From Falciphora oryzae (lineage: Eukaryota > Ascomycota > Sordariomycetes > Magnaporthales > Magnaporthaceae), in contig JNVV01000001.1 of NCBI GenBank assembly GCA_000733355.1, positions 1,525,404 through 1,589,403 on the forward strand: 64,000 bases of DNA. Direction: 5' to 3'. The notes under the pieces are model-generated. The model was given only the letters and a program-made list of their open reading frames with translations. It had not been told where the DNA came from and ran no database searches. Each line of letters starts with the position of its first letter. The first letter of the stretch is position 1. The translations under genes were made by a program, and so were the position numbers. Shown in pieces: positions 13,223 to 26,010 of the stretch.

Positions 13223-15361
13223 CCGGCAGGGCGAAGGGAATGCAGGTGTTTCATGCGGGAAGGCTATGTTGTGTGTGGTAGGTATTATGAGCCACTAGTA
13301 TGTAGAGCAGACAAGACAAGCACGACGCGGGCCGGTCCTCGTGGCAGGTACCTCGACTTCTCCGTGTGTGCGATCCTCGGCTATCTGGGCCAGACTCTAC
13401 GGGCTTGGGGGACCTTGCCCGGCACGAAACTGCGGTGTTGAGCGTGCGGCTGACCCTTTCGTTGGTGACGTCCTCGTCCCCGTCCCTCGGTGGCTTCCCC
13501 GCATTCCGTTACCCCGGGCGCACCCCCAAAATGCCGAGCTGCGACGACCAATCCATGAAGGGCTAATGTGCTTTAGCTGCTGCCAAAAAGCATGCGCCTA
13601 GACAGCTCAGGGCTAAGCCTCGGTGCTGACAGAAGTCAAAAGTGCGGCGAGTGCTCGGGAATCCCGAGGGAGGGCCGAGGCGGGGCCAGATGCACGTCTT
13701 TGGGCCATTCTCAGGGGCTCAGGAGCAGACAGACCGGAATGCAGACGGATTTAGACAACTAAGAATAATCGTCTATATTGACATGATATTCGATATTGCT
13801 GACGTAATAAAGAAGCAGAAATCAAAGAGGAACACAGCAATAAAGTGTCAGCAACCGCTGGTTTAGAAGATGGTCAGACTGAGTTACAGAAGTATGAATG
13901 GACGTGCCATGTCTTGGGAGCAGAAGGGAGGGGCCAGGCGACATCGAGATTTGTCGGCCTGGCGGACGAATGGCCACCGGAGCTGTCAACCTACCCGTAG
14001 CCAAGGTACGATAAACGATAACCATGCGTTGCACCAACCGCTGGCGGAATCACGCCCCCTTACCGCCGAGAAATCAGCACAGGAAGGAGGGTGACACAAC
14101 GCAGTGCGAGGCCCTGTTTTCTTGCTGACCCCGGCCCATTTTTGGGATTTGCAAATCTCGGTTCCTGCATTAGCGCGCGCTCTGAAGGTCGGTCGCAATC
14201 ACACTTTGGGTGCGTCGACTTCTTATCATCCGAGGAGAGAGGAGGCAAAAACACCTGCCCAAGATGGATGTGACGGGGCTGTTGAGGATGTAGTGGACGC
14301 GCAAGCTGATGATGAGGAAGAGGCCGAGTCATTCACTTCACGCTGGTCGTTTGCCCATCTTCTCCGCGCGCGGGACATGGATGGACCTTGCTGGCGGGCT
14401 GTGTTTGATTATCCCGCATACAACGCAATTATTGAACACCTCGTAGAACCTGCCCACGGTGTCAACCAGGGTTAAAGTTATGCATGTTCCGACACGAGCA
14501 CAACGGTTCACTACAAGGGTCATATACGTGCAGCATCACACGAAAAATGAGAAACACCCAAGAAGGGCCCGAGGGTTGAGTGCCGGGTCAAAACTGATCC
14601 CTAGCAGTGCTTTTGCTTTGCTCTTGAAAAGCTACGTACATGAGAGCGCGCAGAAAAACACTGGGTGGAGGTCATCCTTGACAGAGACCAAAAAACACCC
14701 GGCGAGGTACATGAGAAGGCAATGAGTGAAACCCCGCCCTGTGTGCTCGTCGACACTAGTCGTATGTACAGGACAAAGTGTATACAGGAAGTGTGTATGT
14801 AGGCGGAGCACAAGACGGGAAGACAAACAAGGTCTTGTTATTTGACGATTGGATGATGGTAATGAGAATGCGGTTCAAGAAGGATAAAAAGTGTTGCTGT
14901 ATTTGGGGGTGGTCTTGTCGCTTTGGGAGCAACATCGGCTTTGTTATCCACCTCTTGAACGTTGTTTGAGGGAGATTCCCAGGGTCCATATTACCGCACA
15001 CACGCGAACACGAAGAGATCCCTCCGAGTCTGGAATGTGTTGAGAACACCCGCGAGAAGAGTGAGAAAACCCCAGTCATTAAGGCTGTCCATCCAATAAC
15101 CATCATTTGCAAAAAGGGCTGCATGCGCGTGGTCGTGATGCGCAGGAGAAAAGGCAGCGGACAAAACTCCATGGTGCGATGCAGAAAACAAGATTCCCGA
15201 TGTATCCCCAAGCTCTTTTCTTCAACTCGTCATCGTCGCTCCGTCATTAAATCGCCGAATTTCGTCGTCCCGTGGAATATTATGGCGAGAGCATAGTCGC
15301 CGGGTGGTAGTGGTCGGTCAGGAAAGACGTTTGGATCCGGAAAGGTCGATTAAAAGGCGAT
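13223..15361. other. Intergenic region, no supported gene
   Basis: The left end is the promoter side of the acyl-CoA synthetase and the right end is the 3' flank of the small wall-protein gene. Frames on both strands are short and show no domain. I see no repeat or RNA gene. Confidence 0.5.
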
Positions 15362-15847
15362 TTACAGGGCGAAAGCAGCGATGGCAGCAAGAGCGGCAGC
15401 GCCCGAGAGGGCGGCGGCCTTGCCAGCGCCGGCGGTGGGGATGGGCGCAGGGGGCTTGCTAGGGGTGAAGCCACCGGTGCCGGCGGGAGGGGCCGGGGCG
15501 GTGGGGACAGCCGGGGGAGGGGCCGGGGCGGTCTGGTTGCAGGTCTTGCACTCGACGACCTTGGAGGTGAAGACGGGCTTGGAGACCGTGCAAGGGCAGT
15601 CGGTGATGGTCAGGGTGGTGGCCTGGAGAGACTAGTTAGTGACGCTGTTCGTGGGCTGCAGGGTCGGCTGGCGAGCTCATCGTACCTTGGTGATGGTGTA
15701 GGTCTTGCCACCGTGGGTGATCTGAGTGGGCTCAGGGCAGTAGGTGGTCAGGGCGGTGACGACCTCGGTGGTGTAGGTGACGTTGCTGTAGCCAGCAGAC
15801 ACACCGGCAACGGCGGCAGCGGCAACGGCGGCGACGGAGAACTTCAT
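15362..15847 (-). CDS. Small secreted GPI-type cell-wall protein (CCG-6-like)
   Basis: Two exons, 15847-15686 and 15622-15362, with a 63-nt intron (GTACGA donor, CTAAC branch site, CAG acceptor), 140 aa. An N-terminal signal peptide (MKFSVAAVAAAAVAGVSA) is followed by a Thr/Tyr-rich module with paired Cys residues (TALTTYCPEPTQITHGGKTY and TLTITDCPCTV), then a Pro/Ala/Thr-rich stalk. A C-terminal Gly-Ala-Gly site with a hydrophobic tail suggests GPI attachment. The ITHGGKTYT / TLTITDCPC pattern is that of the small fungal wall proteins related to Neurospora clock-controlled protein 6; this assignment rests on recalled similarity. Role: structural or mannoprotein-like component of the outer wall. 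A TATA-like box lies about 180 bp upstream at 16027-16034, in line with strong regulated expression. Confidence 0.82.
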
Positions 15848-16026
15848 TTTGACTGGTGGGTCGGGTATTAAGACTCTAAAGAGCAAGAGGGCTTCGGTTC
15901 CTTGGTTATTAGGGTTATAACGAGTGAAATTGACTGAAAAGTCAGGGTGGTATTAGGTTCGAATGAACGTGTGTGGGTGAGGAAGGAAGGGAAAAAGAAG
16001 AGAGGGAAACAGAGGGGACGCGAATT

Positions 16027-16034
16027 CTTATATA
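16027..16034 (-). promoter_or_regulatory. TATA-like box upstream of the small wall-protein gene
   Basis: Minus-strand TATATAAG, 180 bp upstream of the ATG at 15847. Position and sequence suit a TATA box for a highly expressed gene; no transcript data are available here. Confidence 0.5.
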
Positions 16035-16480
16035 CAGCTGAGACGGCCTTCTCATCCGCCCCCATGGATGGCGGTGGGCTGCTCGCACGCAGCGGACCCG
16101 CGACGGGCTGGGCGGACCGGGGGAGTCCAGATGGGATGGCATCGCTTGGCCGTTGCGAAAGGGGCGAGCCCGCGAGAGCAGCGACAGGGGTGGGCTAGGG
16201 GGAGAGCCAGGCTCGCCGACGCCACTCTACCCACTTGGCCCGTCCAGCGCCGACGTTACCTCGCGGACGGGGAGCCCATTTCCCCTGACCTGGCAAAAGA
16301 TGGAGCACATGTTATTTCACCAAGCGGACAAATCAGGAGCGAGGGCGTCCGAAAGGGGGAAAGGGGTGTGGGATTTCCGCAGATTGTGGAAGGAAAAGGG
16401 GGTGTGGACCCGACTGGCACCCAGGTCCACCGTCAATCAACCGAGAGAAAAGCAAGCAGGCCATGGAAGGAAGCTGAGCG

Positions 16481-16501
16481 GCTGGCTGGCTGGCTGGCTG
16501 G
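16481..16501. repeat. (GCTG)5 microsatellite
   Basis: Five tandem copies of GCTG in intergenic sequence. Confidence 0.85.
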
Positions 16502-16851
16502 ACTGGGTGCTTGCTTGTTGGGGATCGCCCTATCGAATGGCGAGCAAATTAGCCAGCACAGCGGGAGGCGAGTCTCCAACACGGCCTGCCCCAGCTAATT
16601 TCAGTCTGTTGTTGTTGTTGTTCTCGTTTCTGCTGCTGTTGCGACTACGGAGGCCTACTGACTGCTGCCGTTCCACCTTCTCACACGACACTGCTAGTTG
16701 GTTCTCTGGGGCTTGCTTGACCCTGCGAGTTGTGCAGTCAAGGGGTCTTTACATAACGCTATGGAGCCGGACGAGACTCGGAAGCTGTCAGAGAATTTTG
16801 CCATGACATGCCTCGAGCAGAGAGACATGTCTGCTCGAAAAAGAAAGGAAG

Positions 16852-16869
16852 AAAAAAAAAAAAAAAAAA
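16852..16869. repeat. A18 homopolymer
   Basis: Uninterrupted run of 18 A in intergenic sequence; the length is liable to sequencing error. Confidence 0.85.
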
Positions 16870-19721
16870 GTGACATAGTAGCAGTTGGATTAGCGCCAAA
16901 ACCCCTTGCAAATTTGCGAGAGCCGGCCGGTCAAGGAAGTCAGCCAGCCGTGCCAGCATGACGAGGTTGGTTCGACAGGTCACAGGAAAAGAGCGTCCGC
17001 AGTGAGTCGGTGAACGGATGCATCGACAGAAAGCCACTGAAAAGCCACCCGGCGGCCGCCCTCAATCGGACAACGCCCGCTGGGCTGGACACTAATGGCG
17101 GCTGGACCGATAGCGCACGCGAGCCGAGAGAGAAAAACAGTGCTGGGGCCAATGTGTCGGGTCCACTCCCACTCGGCAGGAGGCGGTAGGCGGGTTGCCC
17201 AGGCGGCAAACACGTAGCGCCCATGTTCTGCAGGTACCAGGCTCTCTCACCGTGCGTAGGGGTCATGTCAAGGAAGACCTCCGTAACCTCCAACCGTCCA
17301 ACTCCTCCAGGGGCTGGCCTCCGGTGGGGGCTGCAGCGGAAATGAGCCCATGGGGTAATGGTAGGAATACTGGCCCGGCTGGGAAGAACCAGACTGTGCG
17401 CTGAGTGCCATCCGACGGAAATGGCAGCCAGTTGGCACGCAGTTGGCACCGAAAAAAGAAACGAACAGAAAAAATCTGCCCGAGACACCCATGAGCCACG
17501 GTTCTGACAGCCTCAGGGGCAGGGGCGACACGAGCTGGGGGGATTACGGAGAAAAAAAAAATTGTCTCATCACGGACAGCAATGCAGCAAGGGGAGAGAA
17601 GGGTTCCAGCCCAGCCTGTTCTGGCTTGTGAACCGCCATGGGCCGACACATCCTTGCCGTCCGGCTCTGCTTTTGGCAGGCAGTTGAGTGAGGCTGGCTG
17701 ACCGGCTGGGTCTGGCTGACTGACGGTGGCACTGGTTGGCTAGCAACATTCACTCACTGAACCATCACCGCCAGTCTCCAGATCACGGCGGCGAGAAAGA
17801 GTGTGGACCGCTCAGGGGCCCGTCAGTGGACCTGGCGGGTGTTTATTGGCCCGGCCTCCAAATGAGCATCCGGAAATGGTCAAGTCGCCAACGCCACTCT
17901 TATTGCAACTCCATCGGAATATCAATATTCGTTCCCCATGAGTCAGCTGGCGAGAGACAGCGAACGCGCCCAGGCTTTTTCTTTGGAGACCGACCGACCG
18001 ACTGCCGGTGTTGTGGCCGATGATGCATCGCTGGCACCGCCTTTTGAGGGTACGTTGAGATTACTGAGAATCACCAACAGTTTTTCCTGACTTGCCTGAC
18101 TCCCACACTGGACTAGCACGAAGGCTGGAACTGTCGTGTCGGAAGGCCAAGGCTGCATGTGCGATTCGGTCATGGAAGGGGCTGCCAGGTCTGAGCTCGG
18201 TGCGCTCAGCGTTCAGTTCCCCCAGCGCCGGCTGCTTTTTGAGCCTCCATCGCTCCATCGTCCGTGGCGCCCACTTCCTTTAGTCTATCCGATGCAAGTC
18301 CGTATTCACATGCCATGCCACCTGTGTTGCGTCTTCTCTCCCGCCACAGGCCCATGGGTTCGGTCGATGGCTTGGCGATTGGGCCTGGGAGCCGAGAGAA
18401 GAAAAGACGTTGAGAAATCCTACGTAGCAGATCTGCAAAATGCCCTATCGCGCGTACTGCGTACCGAACAGCCCTGATCAACAGGGCAAGAGATGAGGGC
18501 TCGTATCCTGCATCCGGCCCAATTTCGCCAGCCTTGGAAGGAGAAACGCAAGAGCCCCGGCCTCTCCTGACAGGAGGCGCTGTAGGGAGGGCCAGGGGGG
18601 GAAACACCGAATGGAGCATCCGTACCCTAAAAAAAGACTTCCTGGATGCATGGCACTCTCAGGATTTTTCCAATCGGAGAAAACGGCCGTCATCCGCCCT
18701 TGGCCGAGCCAGGCTAGGCCCTAGCCCACGGCCCTCTGCCTGCTGCCGCTAGCTGCTCAGATTAAACATTGACCTCTGGGTCGGGGGTGGGTGAGCCATC
18801 CATCTCCTTTGTGCAATTTCCACATGCATCGACCTGACATGAGGCGGGAAATAGCCAAGGCGTTCGTTCCCGGGATTCCCAAGAAGCGGTCATGTTCGGT
18901 ACCGTACCGTCTCCCCCGATGACACGATCGCGTTGAACGGAAAGAGGAGCCTGTCAGCCTGCCTGTGCTCCTACCGTGGCCCACGAGGAGCCGCCGTCGC
19001 CTGGTGGACACCCGACGCTGCTGCATGTTGGTCCGTCACGCCGCGTCTGTCGCTCGTGCGTGCATGTTTTGGTCGCTGCTCCACTGTCTTCCAGAATGTG
19101 CAAGACATGGGCTCGAGATGTGAATCCGAGCATTCATCGCGGAGTTGTGTTCATGTGCAAAATACCTCGATCCCGCAAGTGTCACGTGCCCCATATCATC
19201 CAGTGCTTTCCATCCTGAGGCTATCTTGACTCGATCAAGCTTGGAATGCCTCGTGCGGGCCCCGTCATGTTAGCAACTGCTTTGCATGCTTCGTCCCGTC
19301 TCTGCACCTGACGTCATGCCCCCGCGATATCTGGAAGTTTCTCGAGCTGGATATCTCGTTCAAGCGCCCCAATAAATGCTTACTCACAGCGGCACTAATC
19401 AATGACGTGATGAGGGGGGCATTTAGACTCGACCAGCTAAGCGGTTCGCATACTCGGTACATAGACGGGGACAGAGCCCGAATAGACGGGAGACGGGGAC
19501 GGATCGTTGCAGAAGGAAATTGGACTAAATCACAGATTCCACCACCGGGTAGTGTTTGTCGAGATATCGACATGTAATATTAAATCATACAAGACAGCCT
19601 ACAAATAGCCCGGATGTGGATGTGCCTGTTGCTCGTGAAGCTACCCCTCCTTGGTTGAAACAAGTCAGCGTCAGGAAACATTCCCCAGACGACAAAGCAC
19701 GAGGAATTCCGCACAGAAGCA

Positions 19722-20833
19722 ATGTCTGAGTTCATGAAGGCCGTTGGTAAGCCGCCCTGAATCAGCCTGTCTCGGCGCCGGCAGCCTCTTCCCGGCAGCA
19801 CTAACAGCAGCCCGGCGGGGTCTACCCGAACCCAGACATCCGGGGCGGCAAGGGCCCGGCCTCGGCCCTCTTCATCAACCCGGAGACCCCGCGGCCCGCC
19901 CCGGGCCCGGGCGAGGCGCTGGTCAAGGTCGCCGCCTTCGGGCTCAACCGCATGGACCTGATCCAGCGCAACGGCGACTACCCGGTCCCGCCGCAGGCCC
20001 CCAGGACGCTGGGCGTCGAGTTCAGCGGCACCATCGAGTCGCTGCCCGCCGACGACCCCGGCGTCGCGTCCCACCACTTTAAAATCGGCGACGCCGTCTT
20101 CGGCCTGGCCTACGGCGGCGCCTACGCCGAGTACATCGCCGTCAGCACGCGCATGCTGCTGCGCAAGCCGTCCCACCTGTCCTTCGAGCAGGCCGCCGGC
20201 GTGCCCGAGACCTGGATCACCGCAACCCAAGCCCTCTTCATCGTCGGCGGCTTCGAGCCGGGGCAGTCGGTGCTGTGGCACGCCGGCGCCTCGGGCGTGT
20301 CCATCGCGGGCGCCCAGCTGGCCCGCCGCGCCGGCGCGTCCGCCGTCTACGCCACGGCCGGGTCCGACGACAAGTGCGGCTTCGTGACGCGCGAGCTCGC
20401 CGCCGACGCCGCCTTCAACTACAAGACGCAGGACTGGGCCGCCGAGGTGCTCAAGGCCACCGGCGGCAGGGGGGTCGACAGGATCGTCGATTTTGTCGGC
20501 GCAGACTACTTCCAGAAGAACCTTGATGCCGCCGCGCCCGAGGCCCGCATTGTGTGTCTCGGCCTGTTGAGCGGGTCCATGGTCAAGGACGTCGACATCT
20601 CGAAGCTGCTCTATAAACGCCTGCGCATCGAGGGCAGTACACTGAGGGCTCGTGATGTGGTGTACCAGGGCAAGCTGCGCGACAAGCTAGAGGAGTATCT
20701 GTCCGACTTTGAGTCTGGGAAGCTCAAGGTGTTTGTCGACAAAGTATTCCCCTGGGAGCAGATCCAGGAGGCGCATGAGCTTCTGGAGAAGAATGTTACG
20801 ACAGGAAAGATCATCTGCACTATATCGCAGTGA
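19722..20833 (+). CDS. NAD(P)H quinone oxidoreductase, PIG3 family (zinc-free MDR)
   Basis: Two exons, 19722-19746 and 19836-20833, with an 89-nt intron (GTAAGC donor, CACTAAC branch site, CCCAG acceptor), 340 aa. The tiny first exon encodes MSEFMKAV; the split codon G|AC gives an Asp and continues into IRGGKGPASALF, the expected start of a medium-chain reductase. Visible features: the GroES-like N-terminal half with LNRMDLIQRNGDYPVPP and LGVEFSGTI, then the Rossmann half with HAGASGVSIAGAQLARRAGA for NADPH binding, and a C-terminal VFPWEQIQEAHELLE segment. The zinc-binding Cys/His set of alcohol dehydrogenases is absent, which fits the quinone oxidoreductase/PIG3 subfamily. Probable role: NADPH-dependent reduction of quinones, cytosolic, in oxidative defence. 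It is convergent with the hydrolase gene, with 191 bp between stop codons. Confidence 0.9.
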
Positions 20834-21024
20834 GGACAGGCGGATGTATTTTAGCAACTTAGGATATGGCTTTTGCATCGCAAAAGCCGCATTCCATGTT
20901 GAGATGTTGGTGGTGTTCTTACGAGTTTATCGACAAGCTAAACTAAACAAGCCAATTTTACCAATGCAAAAAGGAACCCTTATTCACGCCATGTAACGCC
21001 TCGTGCCAATTTGTCTCGTCCGAT

Positions 21025-22138
21025 CTAGTGCTCCTTGAGCCATTTCAGCATCTGCTCATAAGCGGTCTCCTGGGCAGTCTTGATGCCGACGTTGTCGTAC
21101 TCGCCCACGACGGCGAAACCTGTAGCGATGGCGTCAGACATGGTATGCCTTTGTGTGCACTAGTAAAACCGCTACATACGCACTCACCATGAGGCACGCC
21201 AGGGTACACCTGGACCTCGTGCTCGACATTGTTCTTGGAGAACGAGTCCTCGAGCGCCGTCCGGACGTCATCGGGGAACAGCGGGTCGCTCTCGACGCAC
21301 ACCAGGCTCAGCGGGACCTTGACGCCGGCGAAATCGTCCGTGGCCACCATGGACGGGTGCGCGAGTGCGCCGACCTTGATGTGGGGCCCGTCCGTCTTGG
21401 GGCCCGACTCCTCGTCGGCCGGGCCCTGCAGTTGGCGCTCGGCCGCGAGCAGGATGACGTAGCGGCCGCCGAAGCAGTAGCCCGCGGCGTAGATGCCGCC
21501 GCCGTTGGAGATGGCGTCGGCGAACTCGCCCTTTGCGGCGTCGAGGACCTTGCGCAGGATCGGCATCACCTTCTCCTCGGTGTGGCGGGCGATCCACATG
21601 TCGATCATGAAGCTCTTCGCCGCCTCGGCTGCCTTGAGCTTGATTTGGTCCAGCAGCGTCAGGCCCTCCTCGGGTGCCGCGGCGGAGCTGGGGAAGGCGT
21701 CGCCCTCAAACATGTCGGGCATGACCACGACGAAGCCCTCGCTGGCGAACTTGTCGGCCTGGATCTGGTTGTTGGCCGACTTGAAGCCCGTGCCGCCCGT
21801 CAGGAGCAGCAGCAGCTTGGCGGGCGCGTGCGGGTAGTCGGCCGGCTTCGAGACGTAGACGTCGACGCCGCCCAGCTTCCTGACCTCGCCGGATCCGGAC
21901 TGGCCCGCGGCTGCGCACAGGGGCCGTCAGCAACCGAGCGACCTTATATCATGACACGACGGCTGGGGTGGGTTGGTTGGGGAGACGAACGAGTCGGCCT
22001 GTCCGAGACGCAGTGCTCGCCCATCGCCGGGCCCGTCTGCGCAGGGGTATCGCCAGAGATCACCGGCTCCGTCGCGCCGCTGCTGGGAGCGGCCGCATCG
22101 CTCTCGGGAGCCCTGGTTGCGAGATCTGCATCGGTCAT
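21025..22138 (-). CDS. Dienelactone hydrolase family protein
   Basis: Three exons on the minus strand, 22138-21991, 21910-21188 and 21119-21025 (introns 80 and 68 nt), 321 aa. The first donor is GTTCGT, weaker than usual, but it restores DRPTPAGQ at the junction and keeps frame. The alpha/beta-hydrolase core shows LLLLTGGTG, VVVMPDMFEGDAF, the nucleophile region AAGYCFGGRY with the Cys nucleophile typical of dienelactone hydrolases, SDPLFPDD with the acid, and VPHGFAVVG with the catalytic His. The second junction splits the Gly of HG-F and is therefore well placed. Substrate is unknown; fungal members of this family are mostly uncharacterised cytosolic hydrolases. It shares a 936-bp divergent upstream region with RPA1. 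Confidence 0.9.
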
Positions 22139-23074
22139 TTTGAAGGTATGCCTTGCTCGGATGTGCGATGGTCGAAGTCTCCTGAGCGGTCGTCGAATCA
22201 AAGTCGACAATAGTTACAATGCTTCTGGACAGCCAAACTAGGGCAGCTCAGTATCTGGGAAGCTAGGTAGACGAAAAGACAAAAGCTCAGGTCGAGAACT
22301 TCAAGACGAGCCTAGAACCAAATATATTTGAATATGACCAGCTTCCAAAGATACGTCTCAAGAGGTTCCCCTTTGTCCATCCATGGTACGGTCTCGAATG
22401 ACGAGAGCTGCAGCTCTGGACAGGTGGAGCCATCCTCCCTGCGCCCCTTGGTGACGTACCCCGCCTTGTGACGCCAGGTGGGGTGGGAGCTTCCCTGCGC
22501 CAGCTCGCTGATGGGACGGATCACGCTTGTCGCTGTCTCGGCCTTCGTTTTTAGTATCACGAACTTGAGCGTTTTTGCACGCTGGCATAATCATCATCAC
22601 TATTCACTGTTTGGGATCGTGACTTTATCCAGTAGCAGTGAGACAATCATCTATTTGCAGCTATCTCAAGGCGGCGTTGAGCAGCCGACAACCAGCTGGC
22701 GCTGGAGTCCTCGGCACAGCCTTTGTAGAACCGAGTCTTTGATAATAGGAATGCTGAAATCGCGAGACAATGTTCCAGCGGGAGTTTCGAAATCTCCCTC
22801 GTCTGGGCCTCTGGCCGGGCGGGCCTGACGTGGACCGCATTACATAATCACATGGCAGGCAGCAATAGCTGGGGCGACAGAACCCCGCTCATTAATTAGT
22901 CGGTAAGTGACGCGGTTTTACGACGCGTCTTCTCCAACCTCATCGCATCTAGAATTTCGCCCCGACGAGATCGCTGCCACATTTGCGTGCCGCAAGTCGT
23001 CCAACACGGCGACCAGAGCCTTATCCTGTCCCAGAATCCTGACTGCCCCTGGCCTGTATTTACTTCCGAGCAAA
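22139..23074. other. Divergent upstream region between the hydrolase and RPA1
   Basis: No convincing gene. It separates two divergently transcribed starts (22138 minus, 23075 plus) and carries an ACGCGT box at 22923-22928 plus a related GACGCG at 22909-22914 on the RPA1 side. Confidence 0.6.
22923..22928. promoter_or_regulatory. MCB-type box (ACGCGT) upstream of RPA1
   Basis: Palindromic ACGCGT, 147 bp upstream of the RPA1 start codon. MBF-type factors bind this hexamer in yeasts to drive G1/S genes, and RPA genes are known targets there. Role here is inferred; the hexamer also occurs elsewhere in the window by chance. Confidence 0.5.
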
Positions 23075-25176
23075 ATGGCCGACGAAGCCCGCAACCAGAT
23101 AACGCGGGGCGCCATCCAGTGAGTTTTCTCCCCTCCCTCTTTTCGCCAAGTCGCCTCCCTTTCCTCCGTGCCTCGCTGGCTGCTGCCTCCAACAACCCTC
23201 TTTGTCCGTAATGGCCGACTCATGTACCCAATTCGCGAATCCCTTAGTGCCATCTTCACCGATCCCGATGAAGCCAATCAGCGTTTCCCGGTGCCGGTCC
23301 TCCAATGTCTTCAGATCAAGCTCCTCGAGAACAAGCAGGCGAACCCGGACAACCCCTCTCCCGAGCGGTATCGCGTAGTCCTCAGCGACATGGATAACTA
23401 TATCCAGTGCATGCTGTCTACCCAGGCGAACCACATCATCCATGACAATCTCCTCTTCAAGGGCAGCATCGTGCGTGTGCGGTCCTATTCGGCCAGTCAG
23501 CTCAAGGGCAGAAGCATCCTTGTGCTGCTTGATCTCGAGGTCATCGAGTCCCTGGGTATTTATGAGAAGCTTGGCGAACCCACGAGCATCGAGGCCAAGG
23601 GGGAGCCAGCTACCAGCACCACCATCGGAGGAACCGGCTTCTACGGCGCCAAGCCTGAGCCTGAGATGGAGCCCGAGCCCAAGCCCCAAGCACGCAACCA
23701 GATGCCGTCACGGGGAGCTGGCGGCGGGGCAGGCAGCGGGGCAGGCAGCGGAGGCGGTGGTCGCAGCGGCCCGGCTAGCAACCCCAACGCTGTCGTCTAC
23801 CCCATAGAGTCGCTCTCTCCCTACCAGCACAAGTGGACGATCAAGGCCCGCGTCACGAGCAAGTCGGACATCAGGACGTGGCACAAGCCGAGCGGCGAGG
23901 GCAAGCTGTTCAGCATCAACCTGCTGGACGAGACTGGCGAGATCAAGGCGACCGCTTTCAACAACGAGTGCGACAAATTCTACGATTTGCTGCAGGAGAA
24001 CCAGGTCTACTATATCTCGAGCCCGTGTCGGGTCCAGATGGCTAAAAAGCAGTTCACGAACCTGCCAAACGACTACGAGTTGACCTTTGAGGACGCAACC
24101 CTCGTCGAGAAGGCCGAGGACCAGACCAACGTGCCCCAGGTCCGCTTCAACTTCTGTAACATTCAGGAGCTGCAGGAGGTCGAGAAGGACGCGACGGTTG
24201 ATGTCATTGGTGTACTCACAGAGGCCGCCGATATCACGCAGATCACGTCCAAGAACAGCGGGAAGCCCTTTGACAAGCGCGAGCTGACTCTCGCTGATGA
24301 CTCGGGCTTCTCGGTCCGCATGACCATCTGGGGCAAGACGGCGCTTGGCTTCGATGCCAAGCCCGAGTCCGTCATCGCCTTCAAGGGCGCCAGGGTTGGC
24401 GACTTTGGCGGCCGCTCGCTCTCGCTGCTGTCCTCAGGCACCATGACTCTGGACCCGGACATCCCCGAGGCGCACCGGCTCAAGGGCTGGTACGACTCGG
24501 CCGGCAGGTCCAGCAACTTTGCCACGCACAATGCGATGGGCAGCGTGGGCGCCGCCACAGGTCGCCAGGACCAGCTCAAGACTGTCTCGCAGGTCAAGGA
24601 CGAGGATCTGGGCATGGATGGTGATGCCTACTTCCACGTCAAGGCCACCATCGTTTTCATCCGCCAGGAGAACTTTTGCTACCCGGCTTGCATGAGCCAG
24701 AACTGCAGCAAGAAGGTTGCGGAAGAGGGTGACGGCTGGCGCTGCGAGAGGTGCCGGGTTACCCACCCACGCCCCGAGTACCGGTATATCATGAGCGTCA
24801 ACGTCAACGACCACACGGGGCAGATGTGGGTCAGCTGTTTCGACGATGTCGGACGCATCATCATGGGCCAGACGGCAGACGAGCTGATGGCATTGAAGGA
24901 GGAGGACGAGGAGCGCTTTACGCGAGCGTTCGAGTCTGCCAACTGCCGAAAGCTGAGCTTCAGGTGTCGGGCAAAGATGGACACTTTTGGCGATCTGCCA
25001 CGGTGAGTCCTGCTGTATTGAAGTTGCCACTCCGACCAAAAGACGGGAAGGGTTTGCTAACAAAGTGATGACGTCCTTCCAACAGAGTGCGCTACCAAGT
25101 CATGAGCGCCAGCCCCATGGATTGGAAGGGAGAGGCCGCCAAGCTCACGGAATTGATGAAACAATTCGAAATTTGA
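23075..25176 (+). CDS. RPA1: Replication protein A large subunit (RPA70/Rfa1)
   Basis: Three exons, 23075-23118, 23248-25002 and 25086-25176 (introns 129 and 83 nt), 629 aa, the usual family length. It is the large subunit of the heterotrimeric single-stranded-DNA-binding complex in replication, repair and recombination. Order of domains: the N-terminal protein-interaction OB fold (residues about 1-120, with PVPVLQCLQIK and VLSDMDNYIQCML), a Gly/Ser/Pro linker (about 160-195), DBD-A starting near residue 202 (SLSPYQHKWTIKARV), DBD-B near 319-410, and DBD-C with a zinc ribbon near 492-517 (CYPAC, NC, CERC). The C-terminal helix ends at FEI. The start is the ATG followed by ADEARNQITRGAI. The first intron's CTTAG acceptor yields AIFTDPDEAN, matching the family. 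An ACGCGT box upstream suggests G1/S control. Confidence 0.97.
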
Positions 25177-26010
25177 GGCTGCGGTTTGCCTGGTGCATGT
25201 ATTCATCCCTACTTGAGAGAGATGGATCAGATTGGCTGCCAGAGTCTTCTTTGTATGCCGATAGTTTGATGTACTGCACGTGCACGGGATTGTTCTGTCG
25301 ACTTTCCAGTTCGGCCAGTCAGTGAGATTGACGCGGGCAGGCTGCTTTACGGTTGCCATAATGGCAAGTTCTCGGGGAAGAAAAAAAAAAATGATGCCGG
25401 ATCATGAATGAACGAACGTTGAATGTCGCTCTCGCCGTGGGTCTGGAACGCTGTCGAGGATATCGGACATGGGATGAACGAGAGTCAGACCGCTATGACC
25501 AACATCAAGGGAAACCGATAAACCATGGGGGGCTTCACGTCGATGAGATTGGAAGCGGGTGCGCATATGACAAAAACCGTAGTCAGGCAGTGTATGCCTG
25601 TCCTCTTGAGCTCCAAAGTCTAATGGTGTCGACCTCAACCTGCCCTGAGAATGAATGTATCGCTTCGCCCTGTATCAATGATAAAAAAAGAAGCAAAAAT
25701 GTCACTTCTACCGACGCCACATTTTCTCGTTATCTATTTGAGAGGCGGGCACAATTAGGGATGCCTGTCTGGCTGGACGCCTGAATGTATCCCTCCATCT
25801 CCAACCAGCTAGAGTGCCCTGGCTTCCCGGGGCTGTTATCGTCTTTGCCACGGCTGCGCAAAAGCCCTCCCCGACTGTCAGGGCGTCTAATTAGGTCAAC
25901 CTCTACGTGATCTGGCCGGCGCGCCTTCTGCACTAGCGCAAGGTAGATGGCACCCATCGCCTTCGGCGCTGTTGGGTGTCGGCAGCGGGTCATCGAGAGA
26001 GGCTCCTCCA
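25177..26010. other. Convergent 3' region of RPA1 and CSN3
   Basis: About 830 bp between two convergent stop codons. It contains an A12 run near 25381-25392 and no supported gene on either strand. Confidence 0.6.

Larger units (their letters stand above)
15848..19721. other. Intergenic region, no supported gene
   Basis: The first few hundred bases are the promoter of the small wall-protein gene, including a TATA box. The rest has no recognisable coding region. It contains a GCTG tetranucleotide tract (16481-16501) and an 18-A run (16852-16869). The last part precedes the quinone oxidoreductase start. Confidence 0.5.

Noticed and set aside
22139..22210. Arg-rich N-terminal extension of the dienelactone hydrolase (possible mitochondrial leader)
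   Set aside because: The extension would begin at TTG, not ATG; the first ATG is at 22138, where family sequence begins.
21153..22241. 362-codon plus-strand ORF
   Set aside because: Antisense shadow of the dienelactone hydrolase gene, running through its introns.
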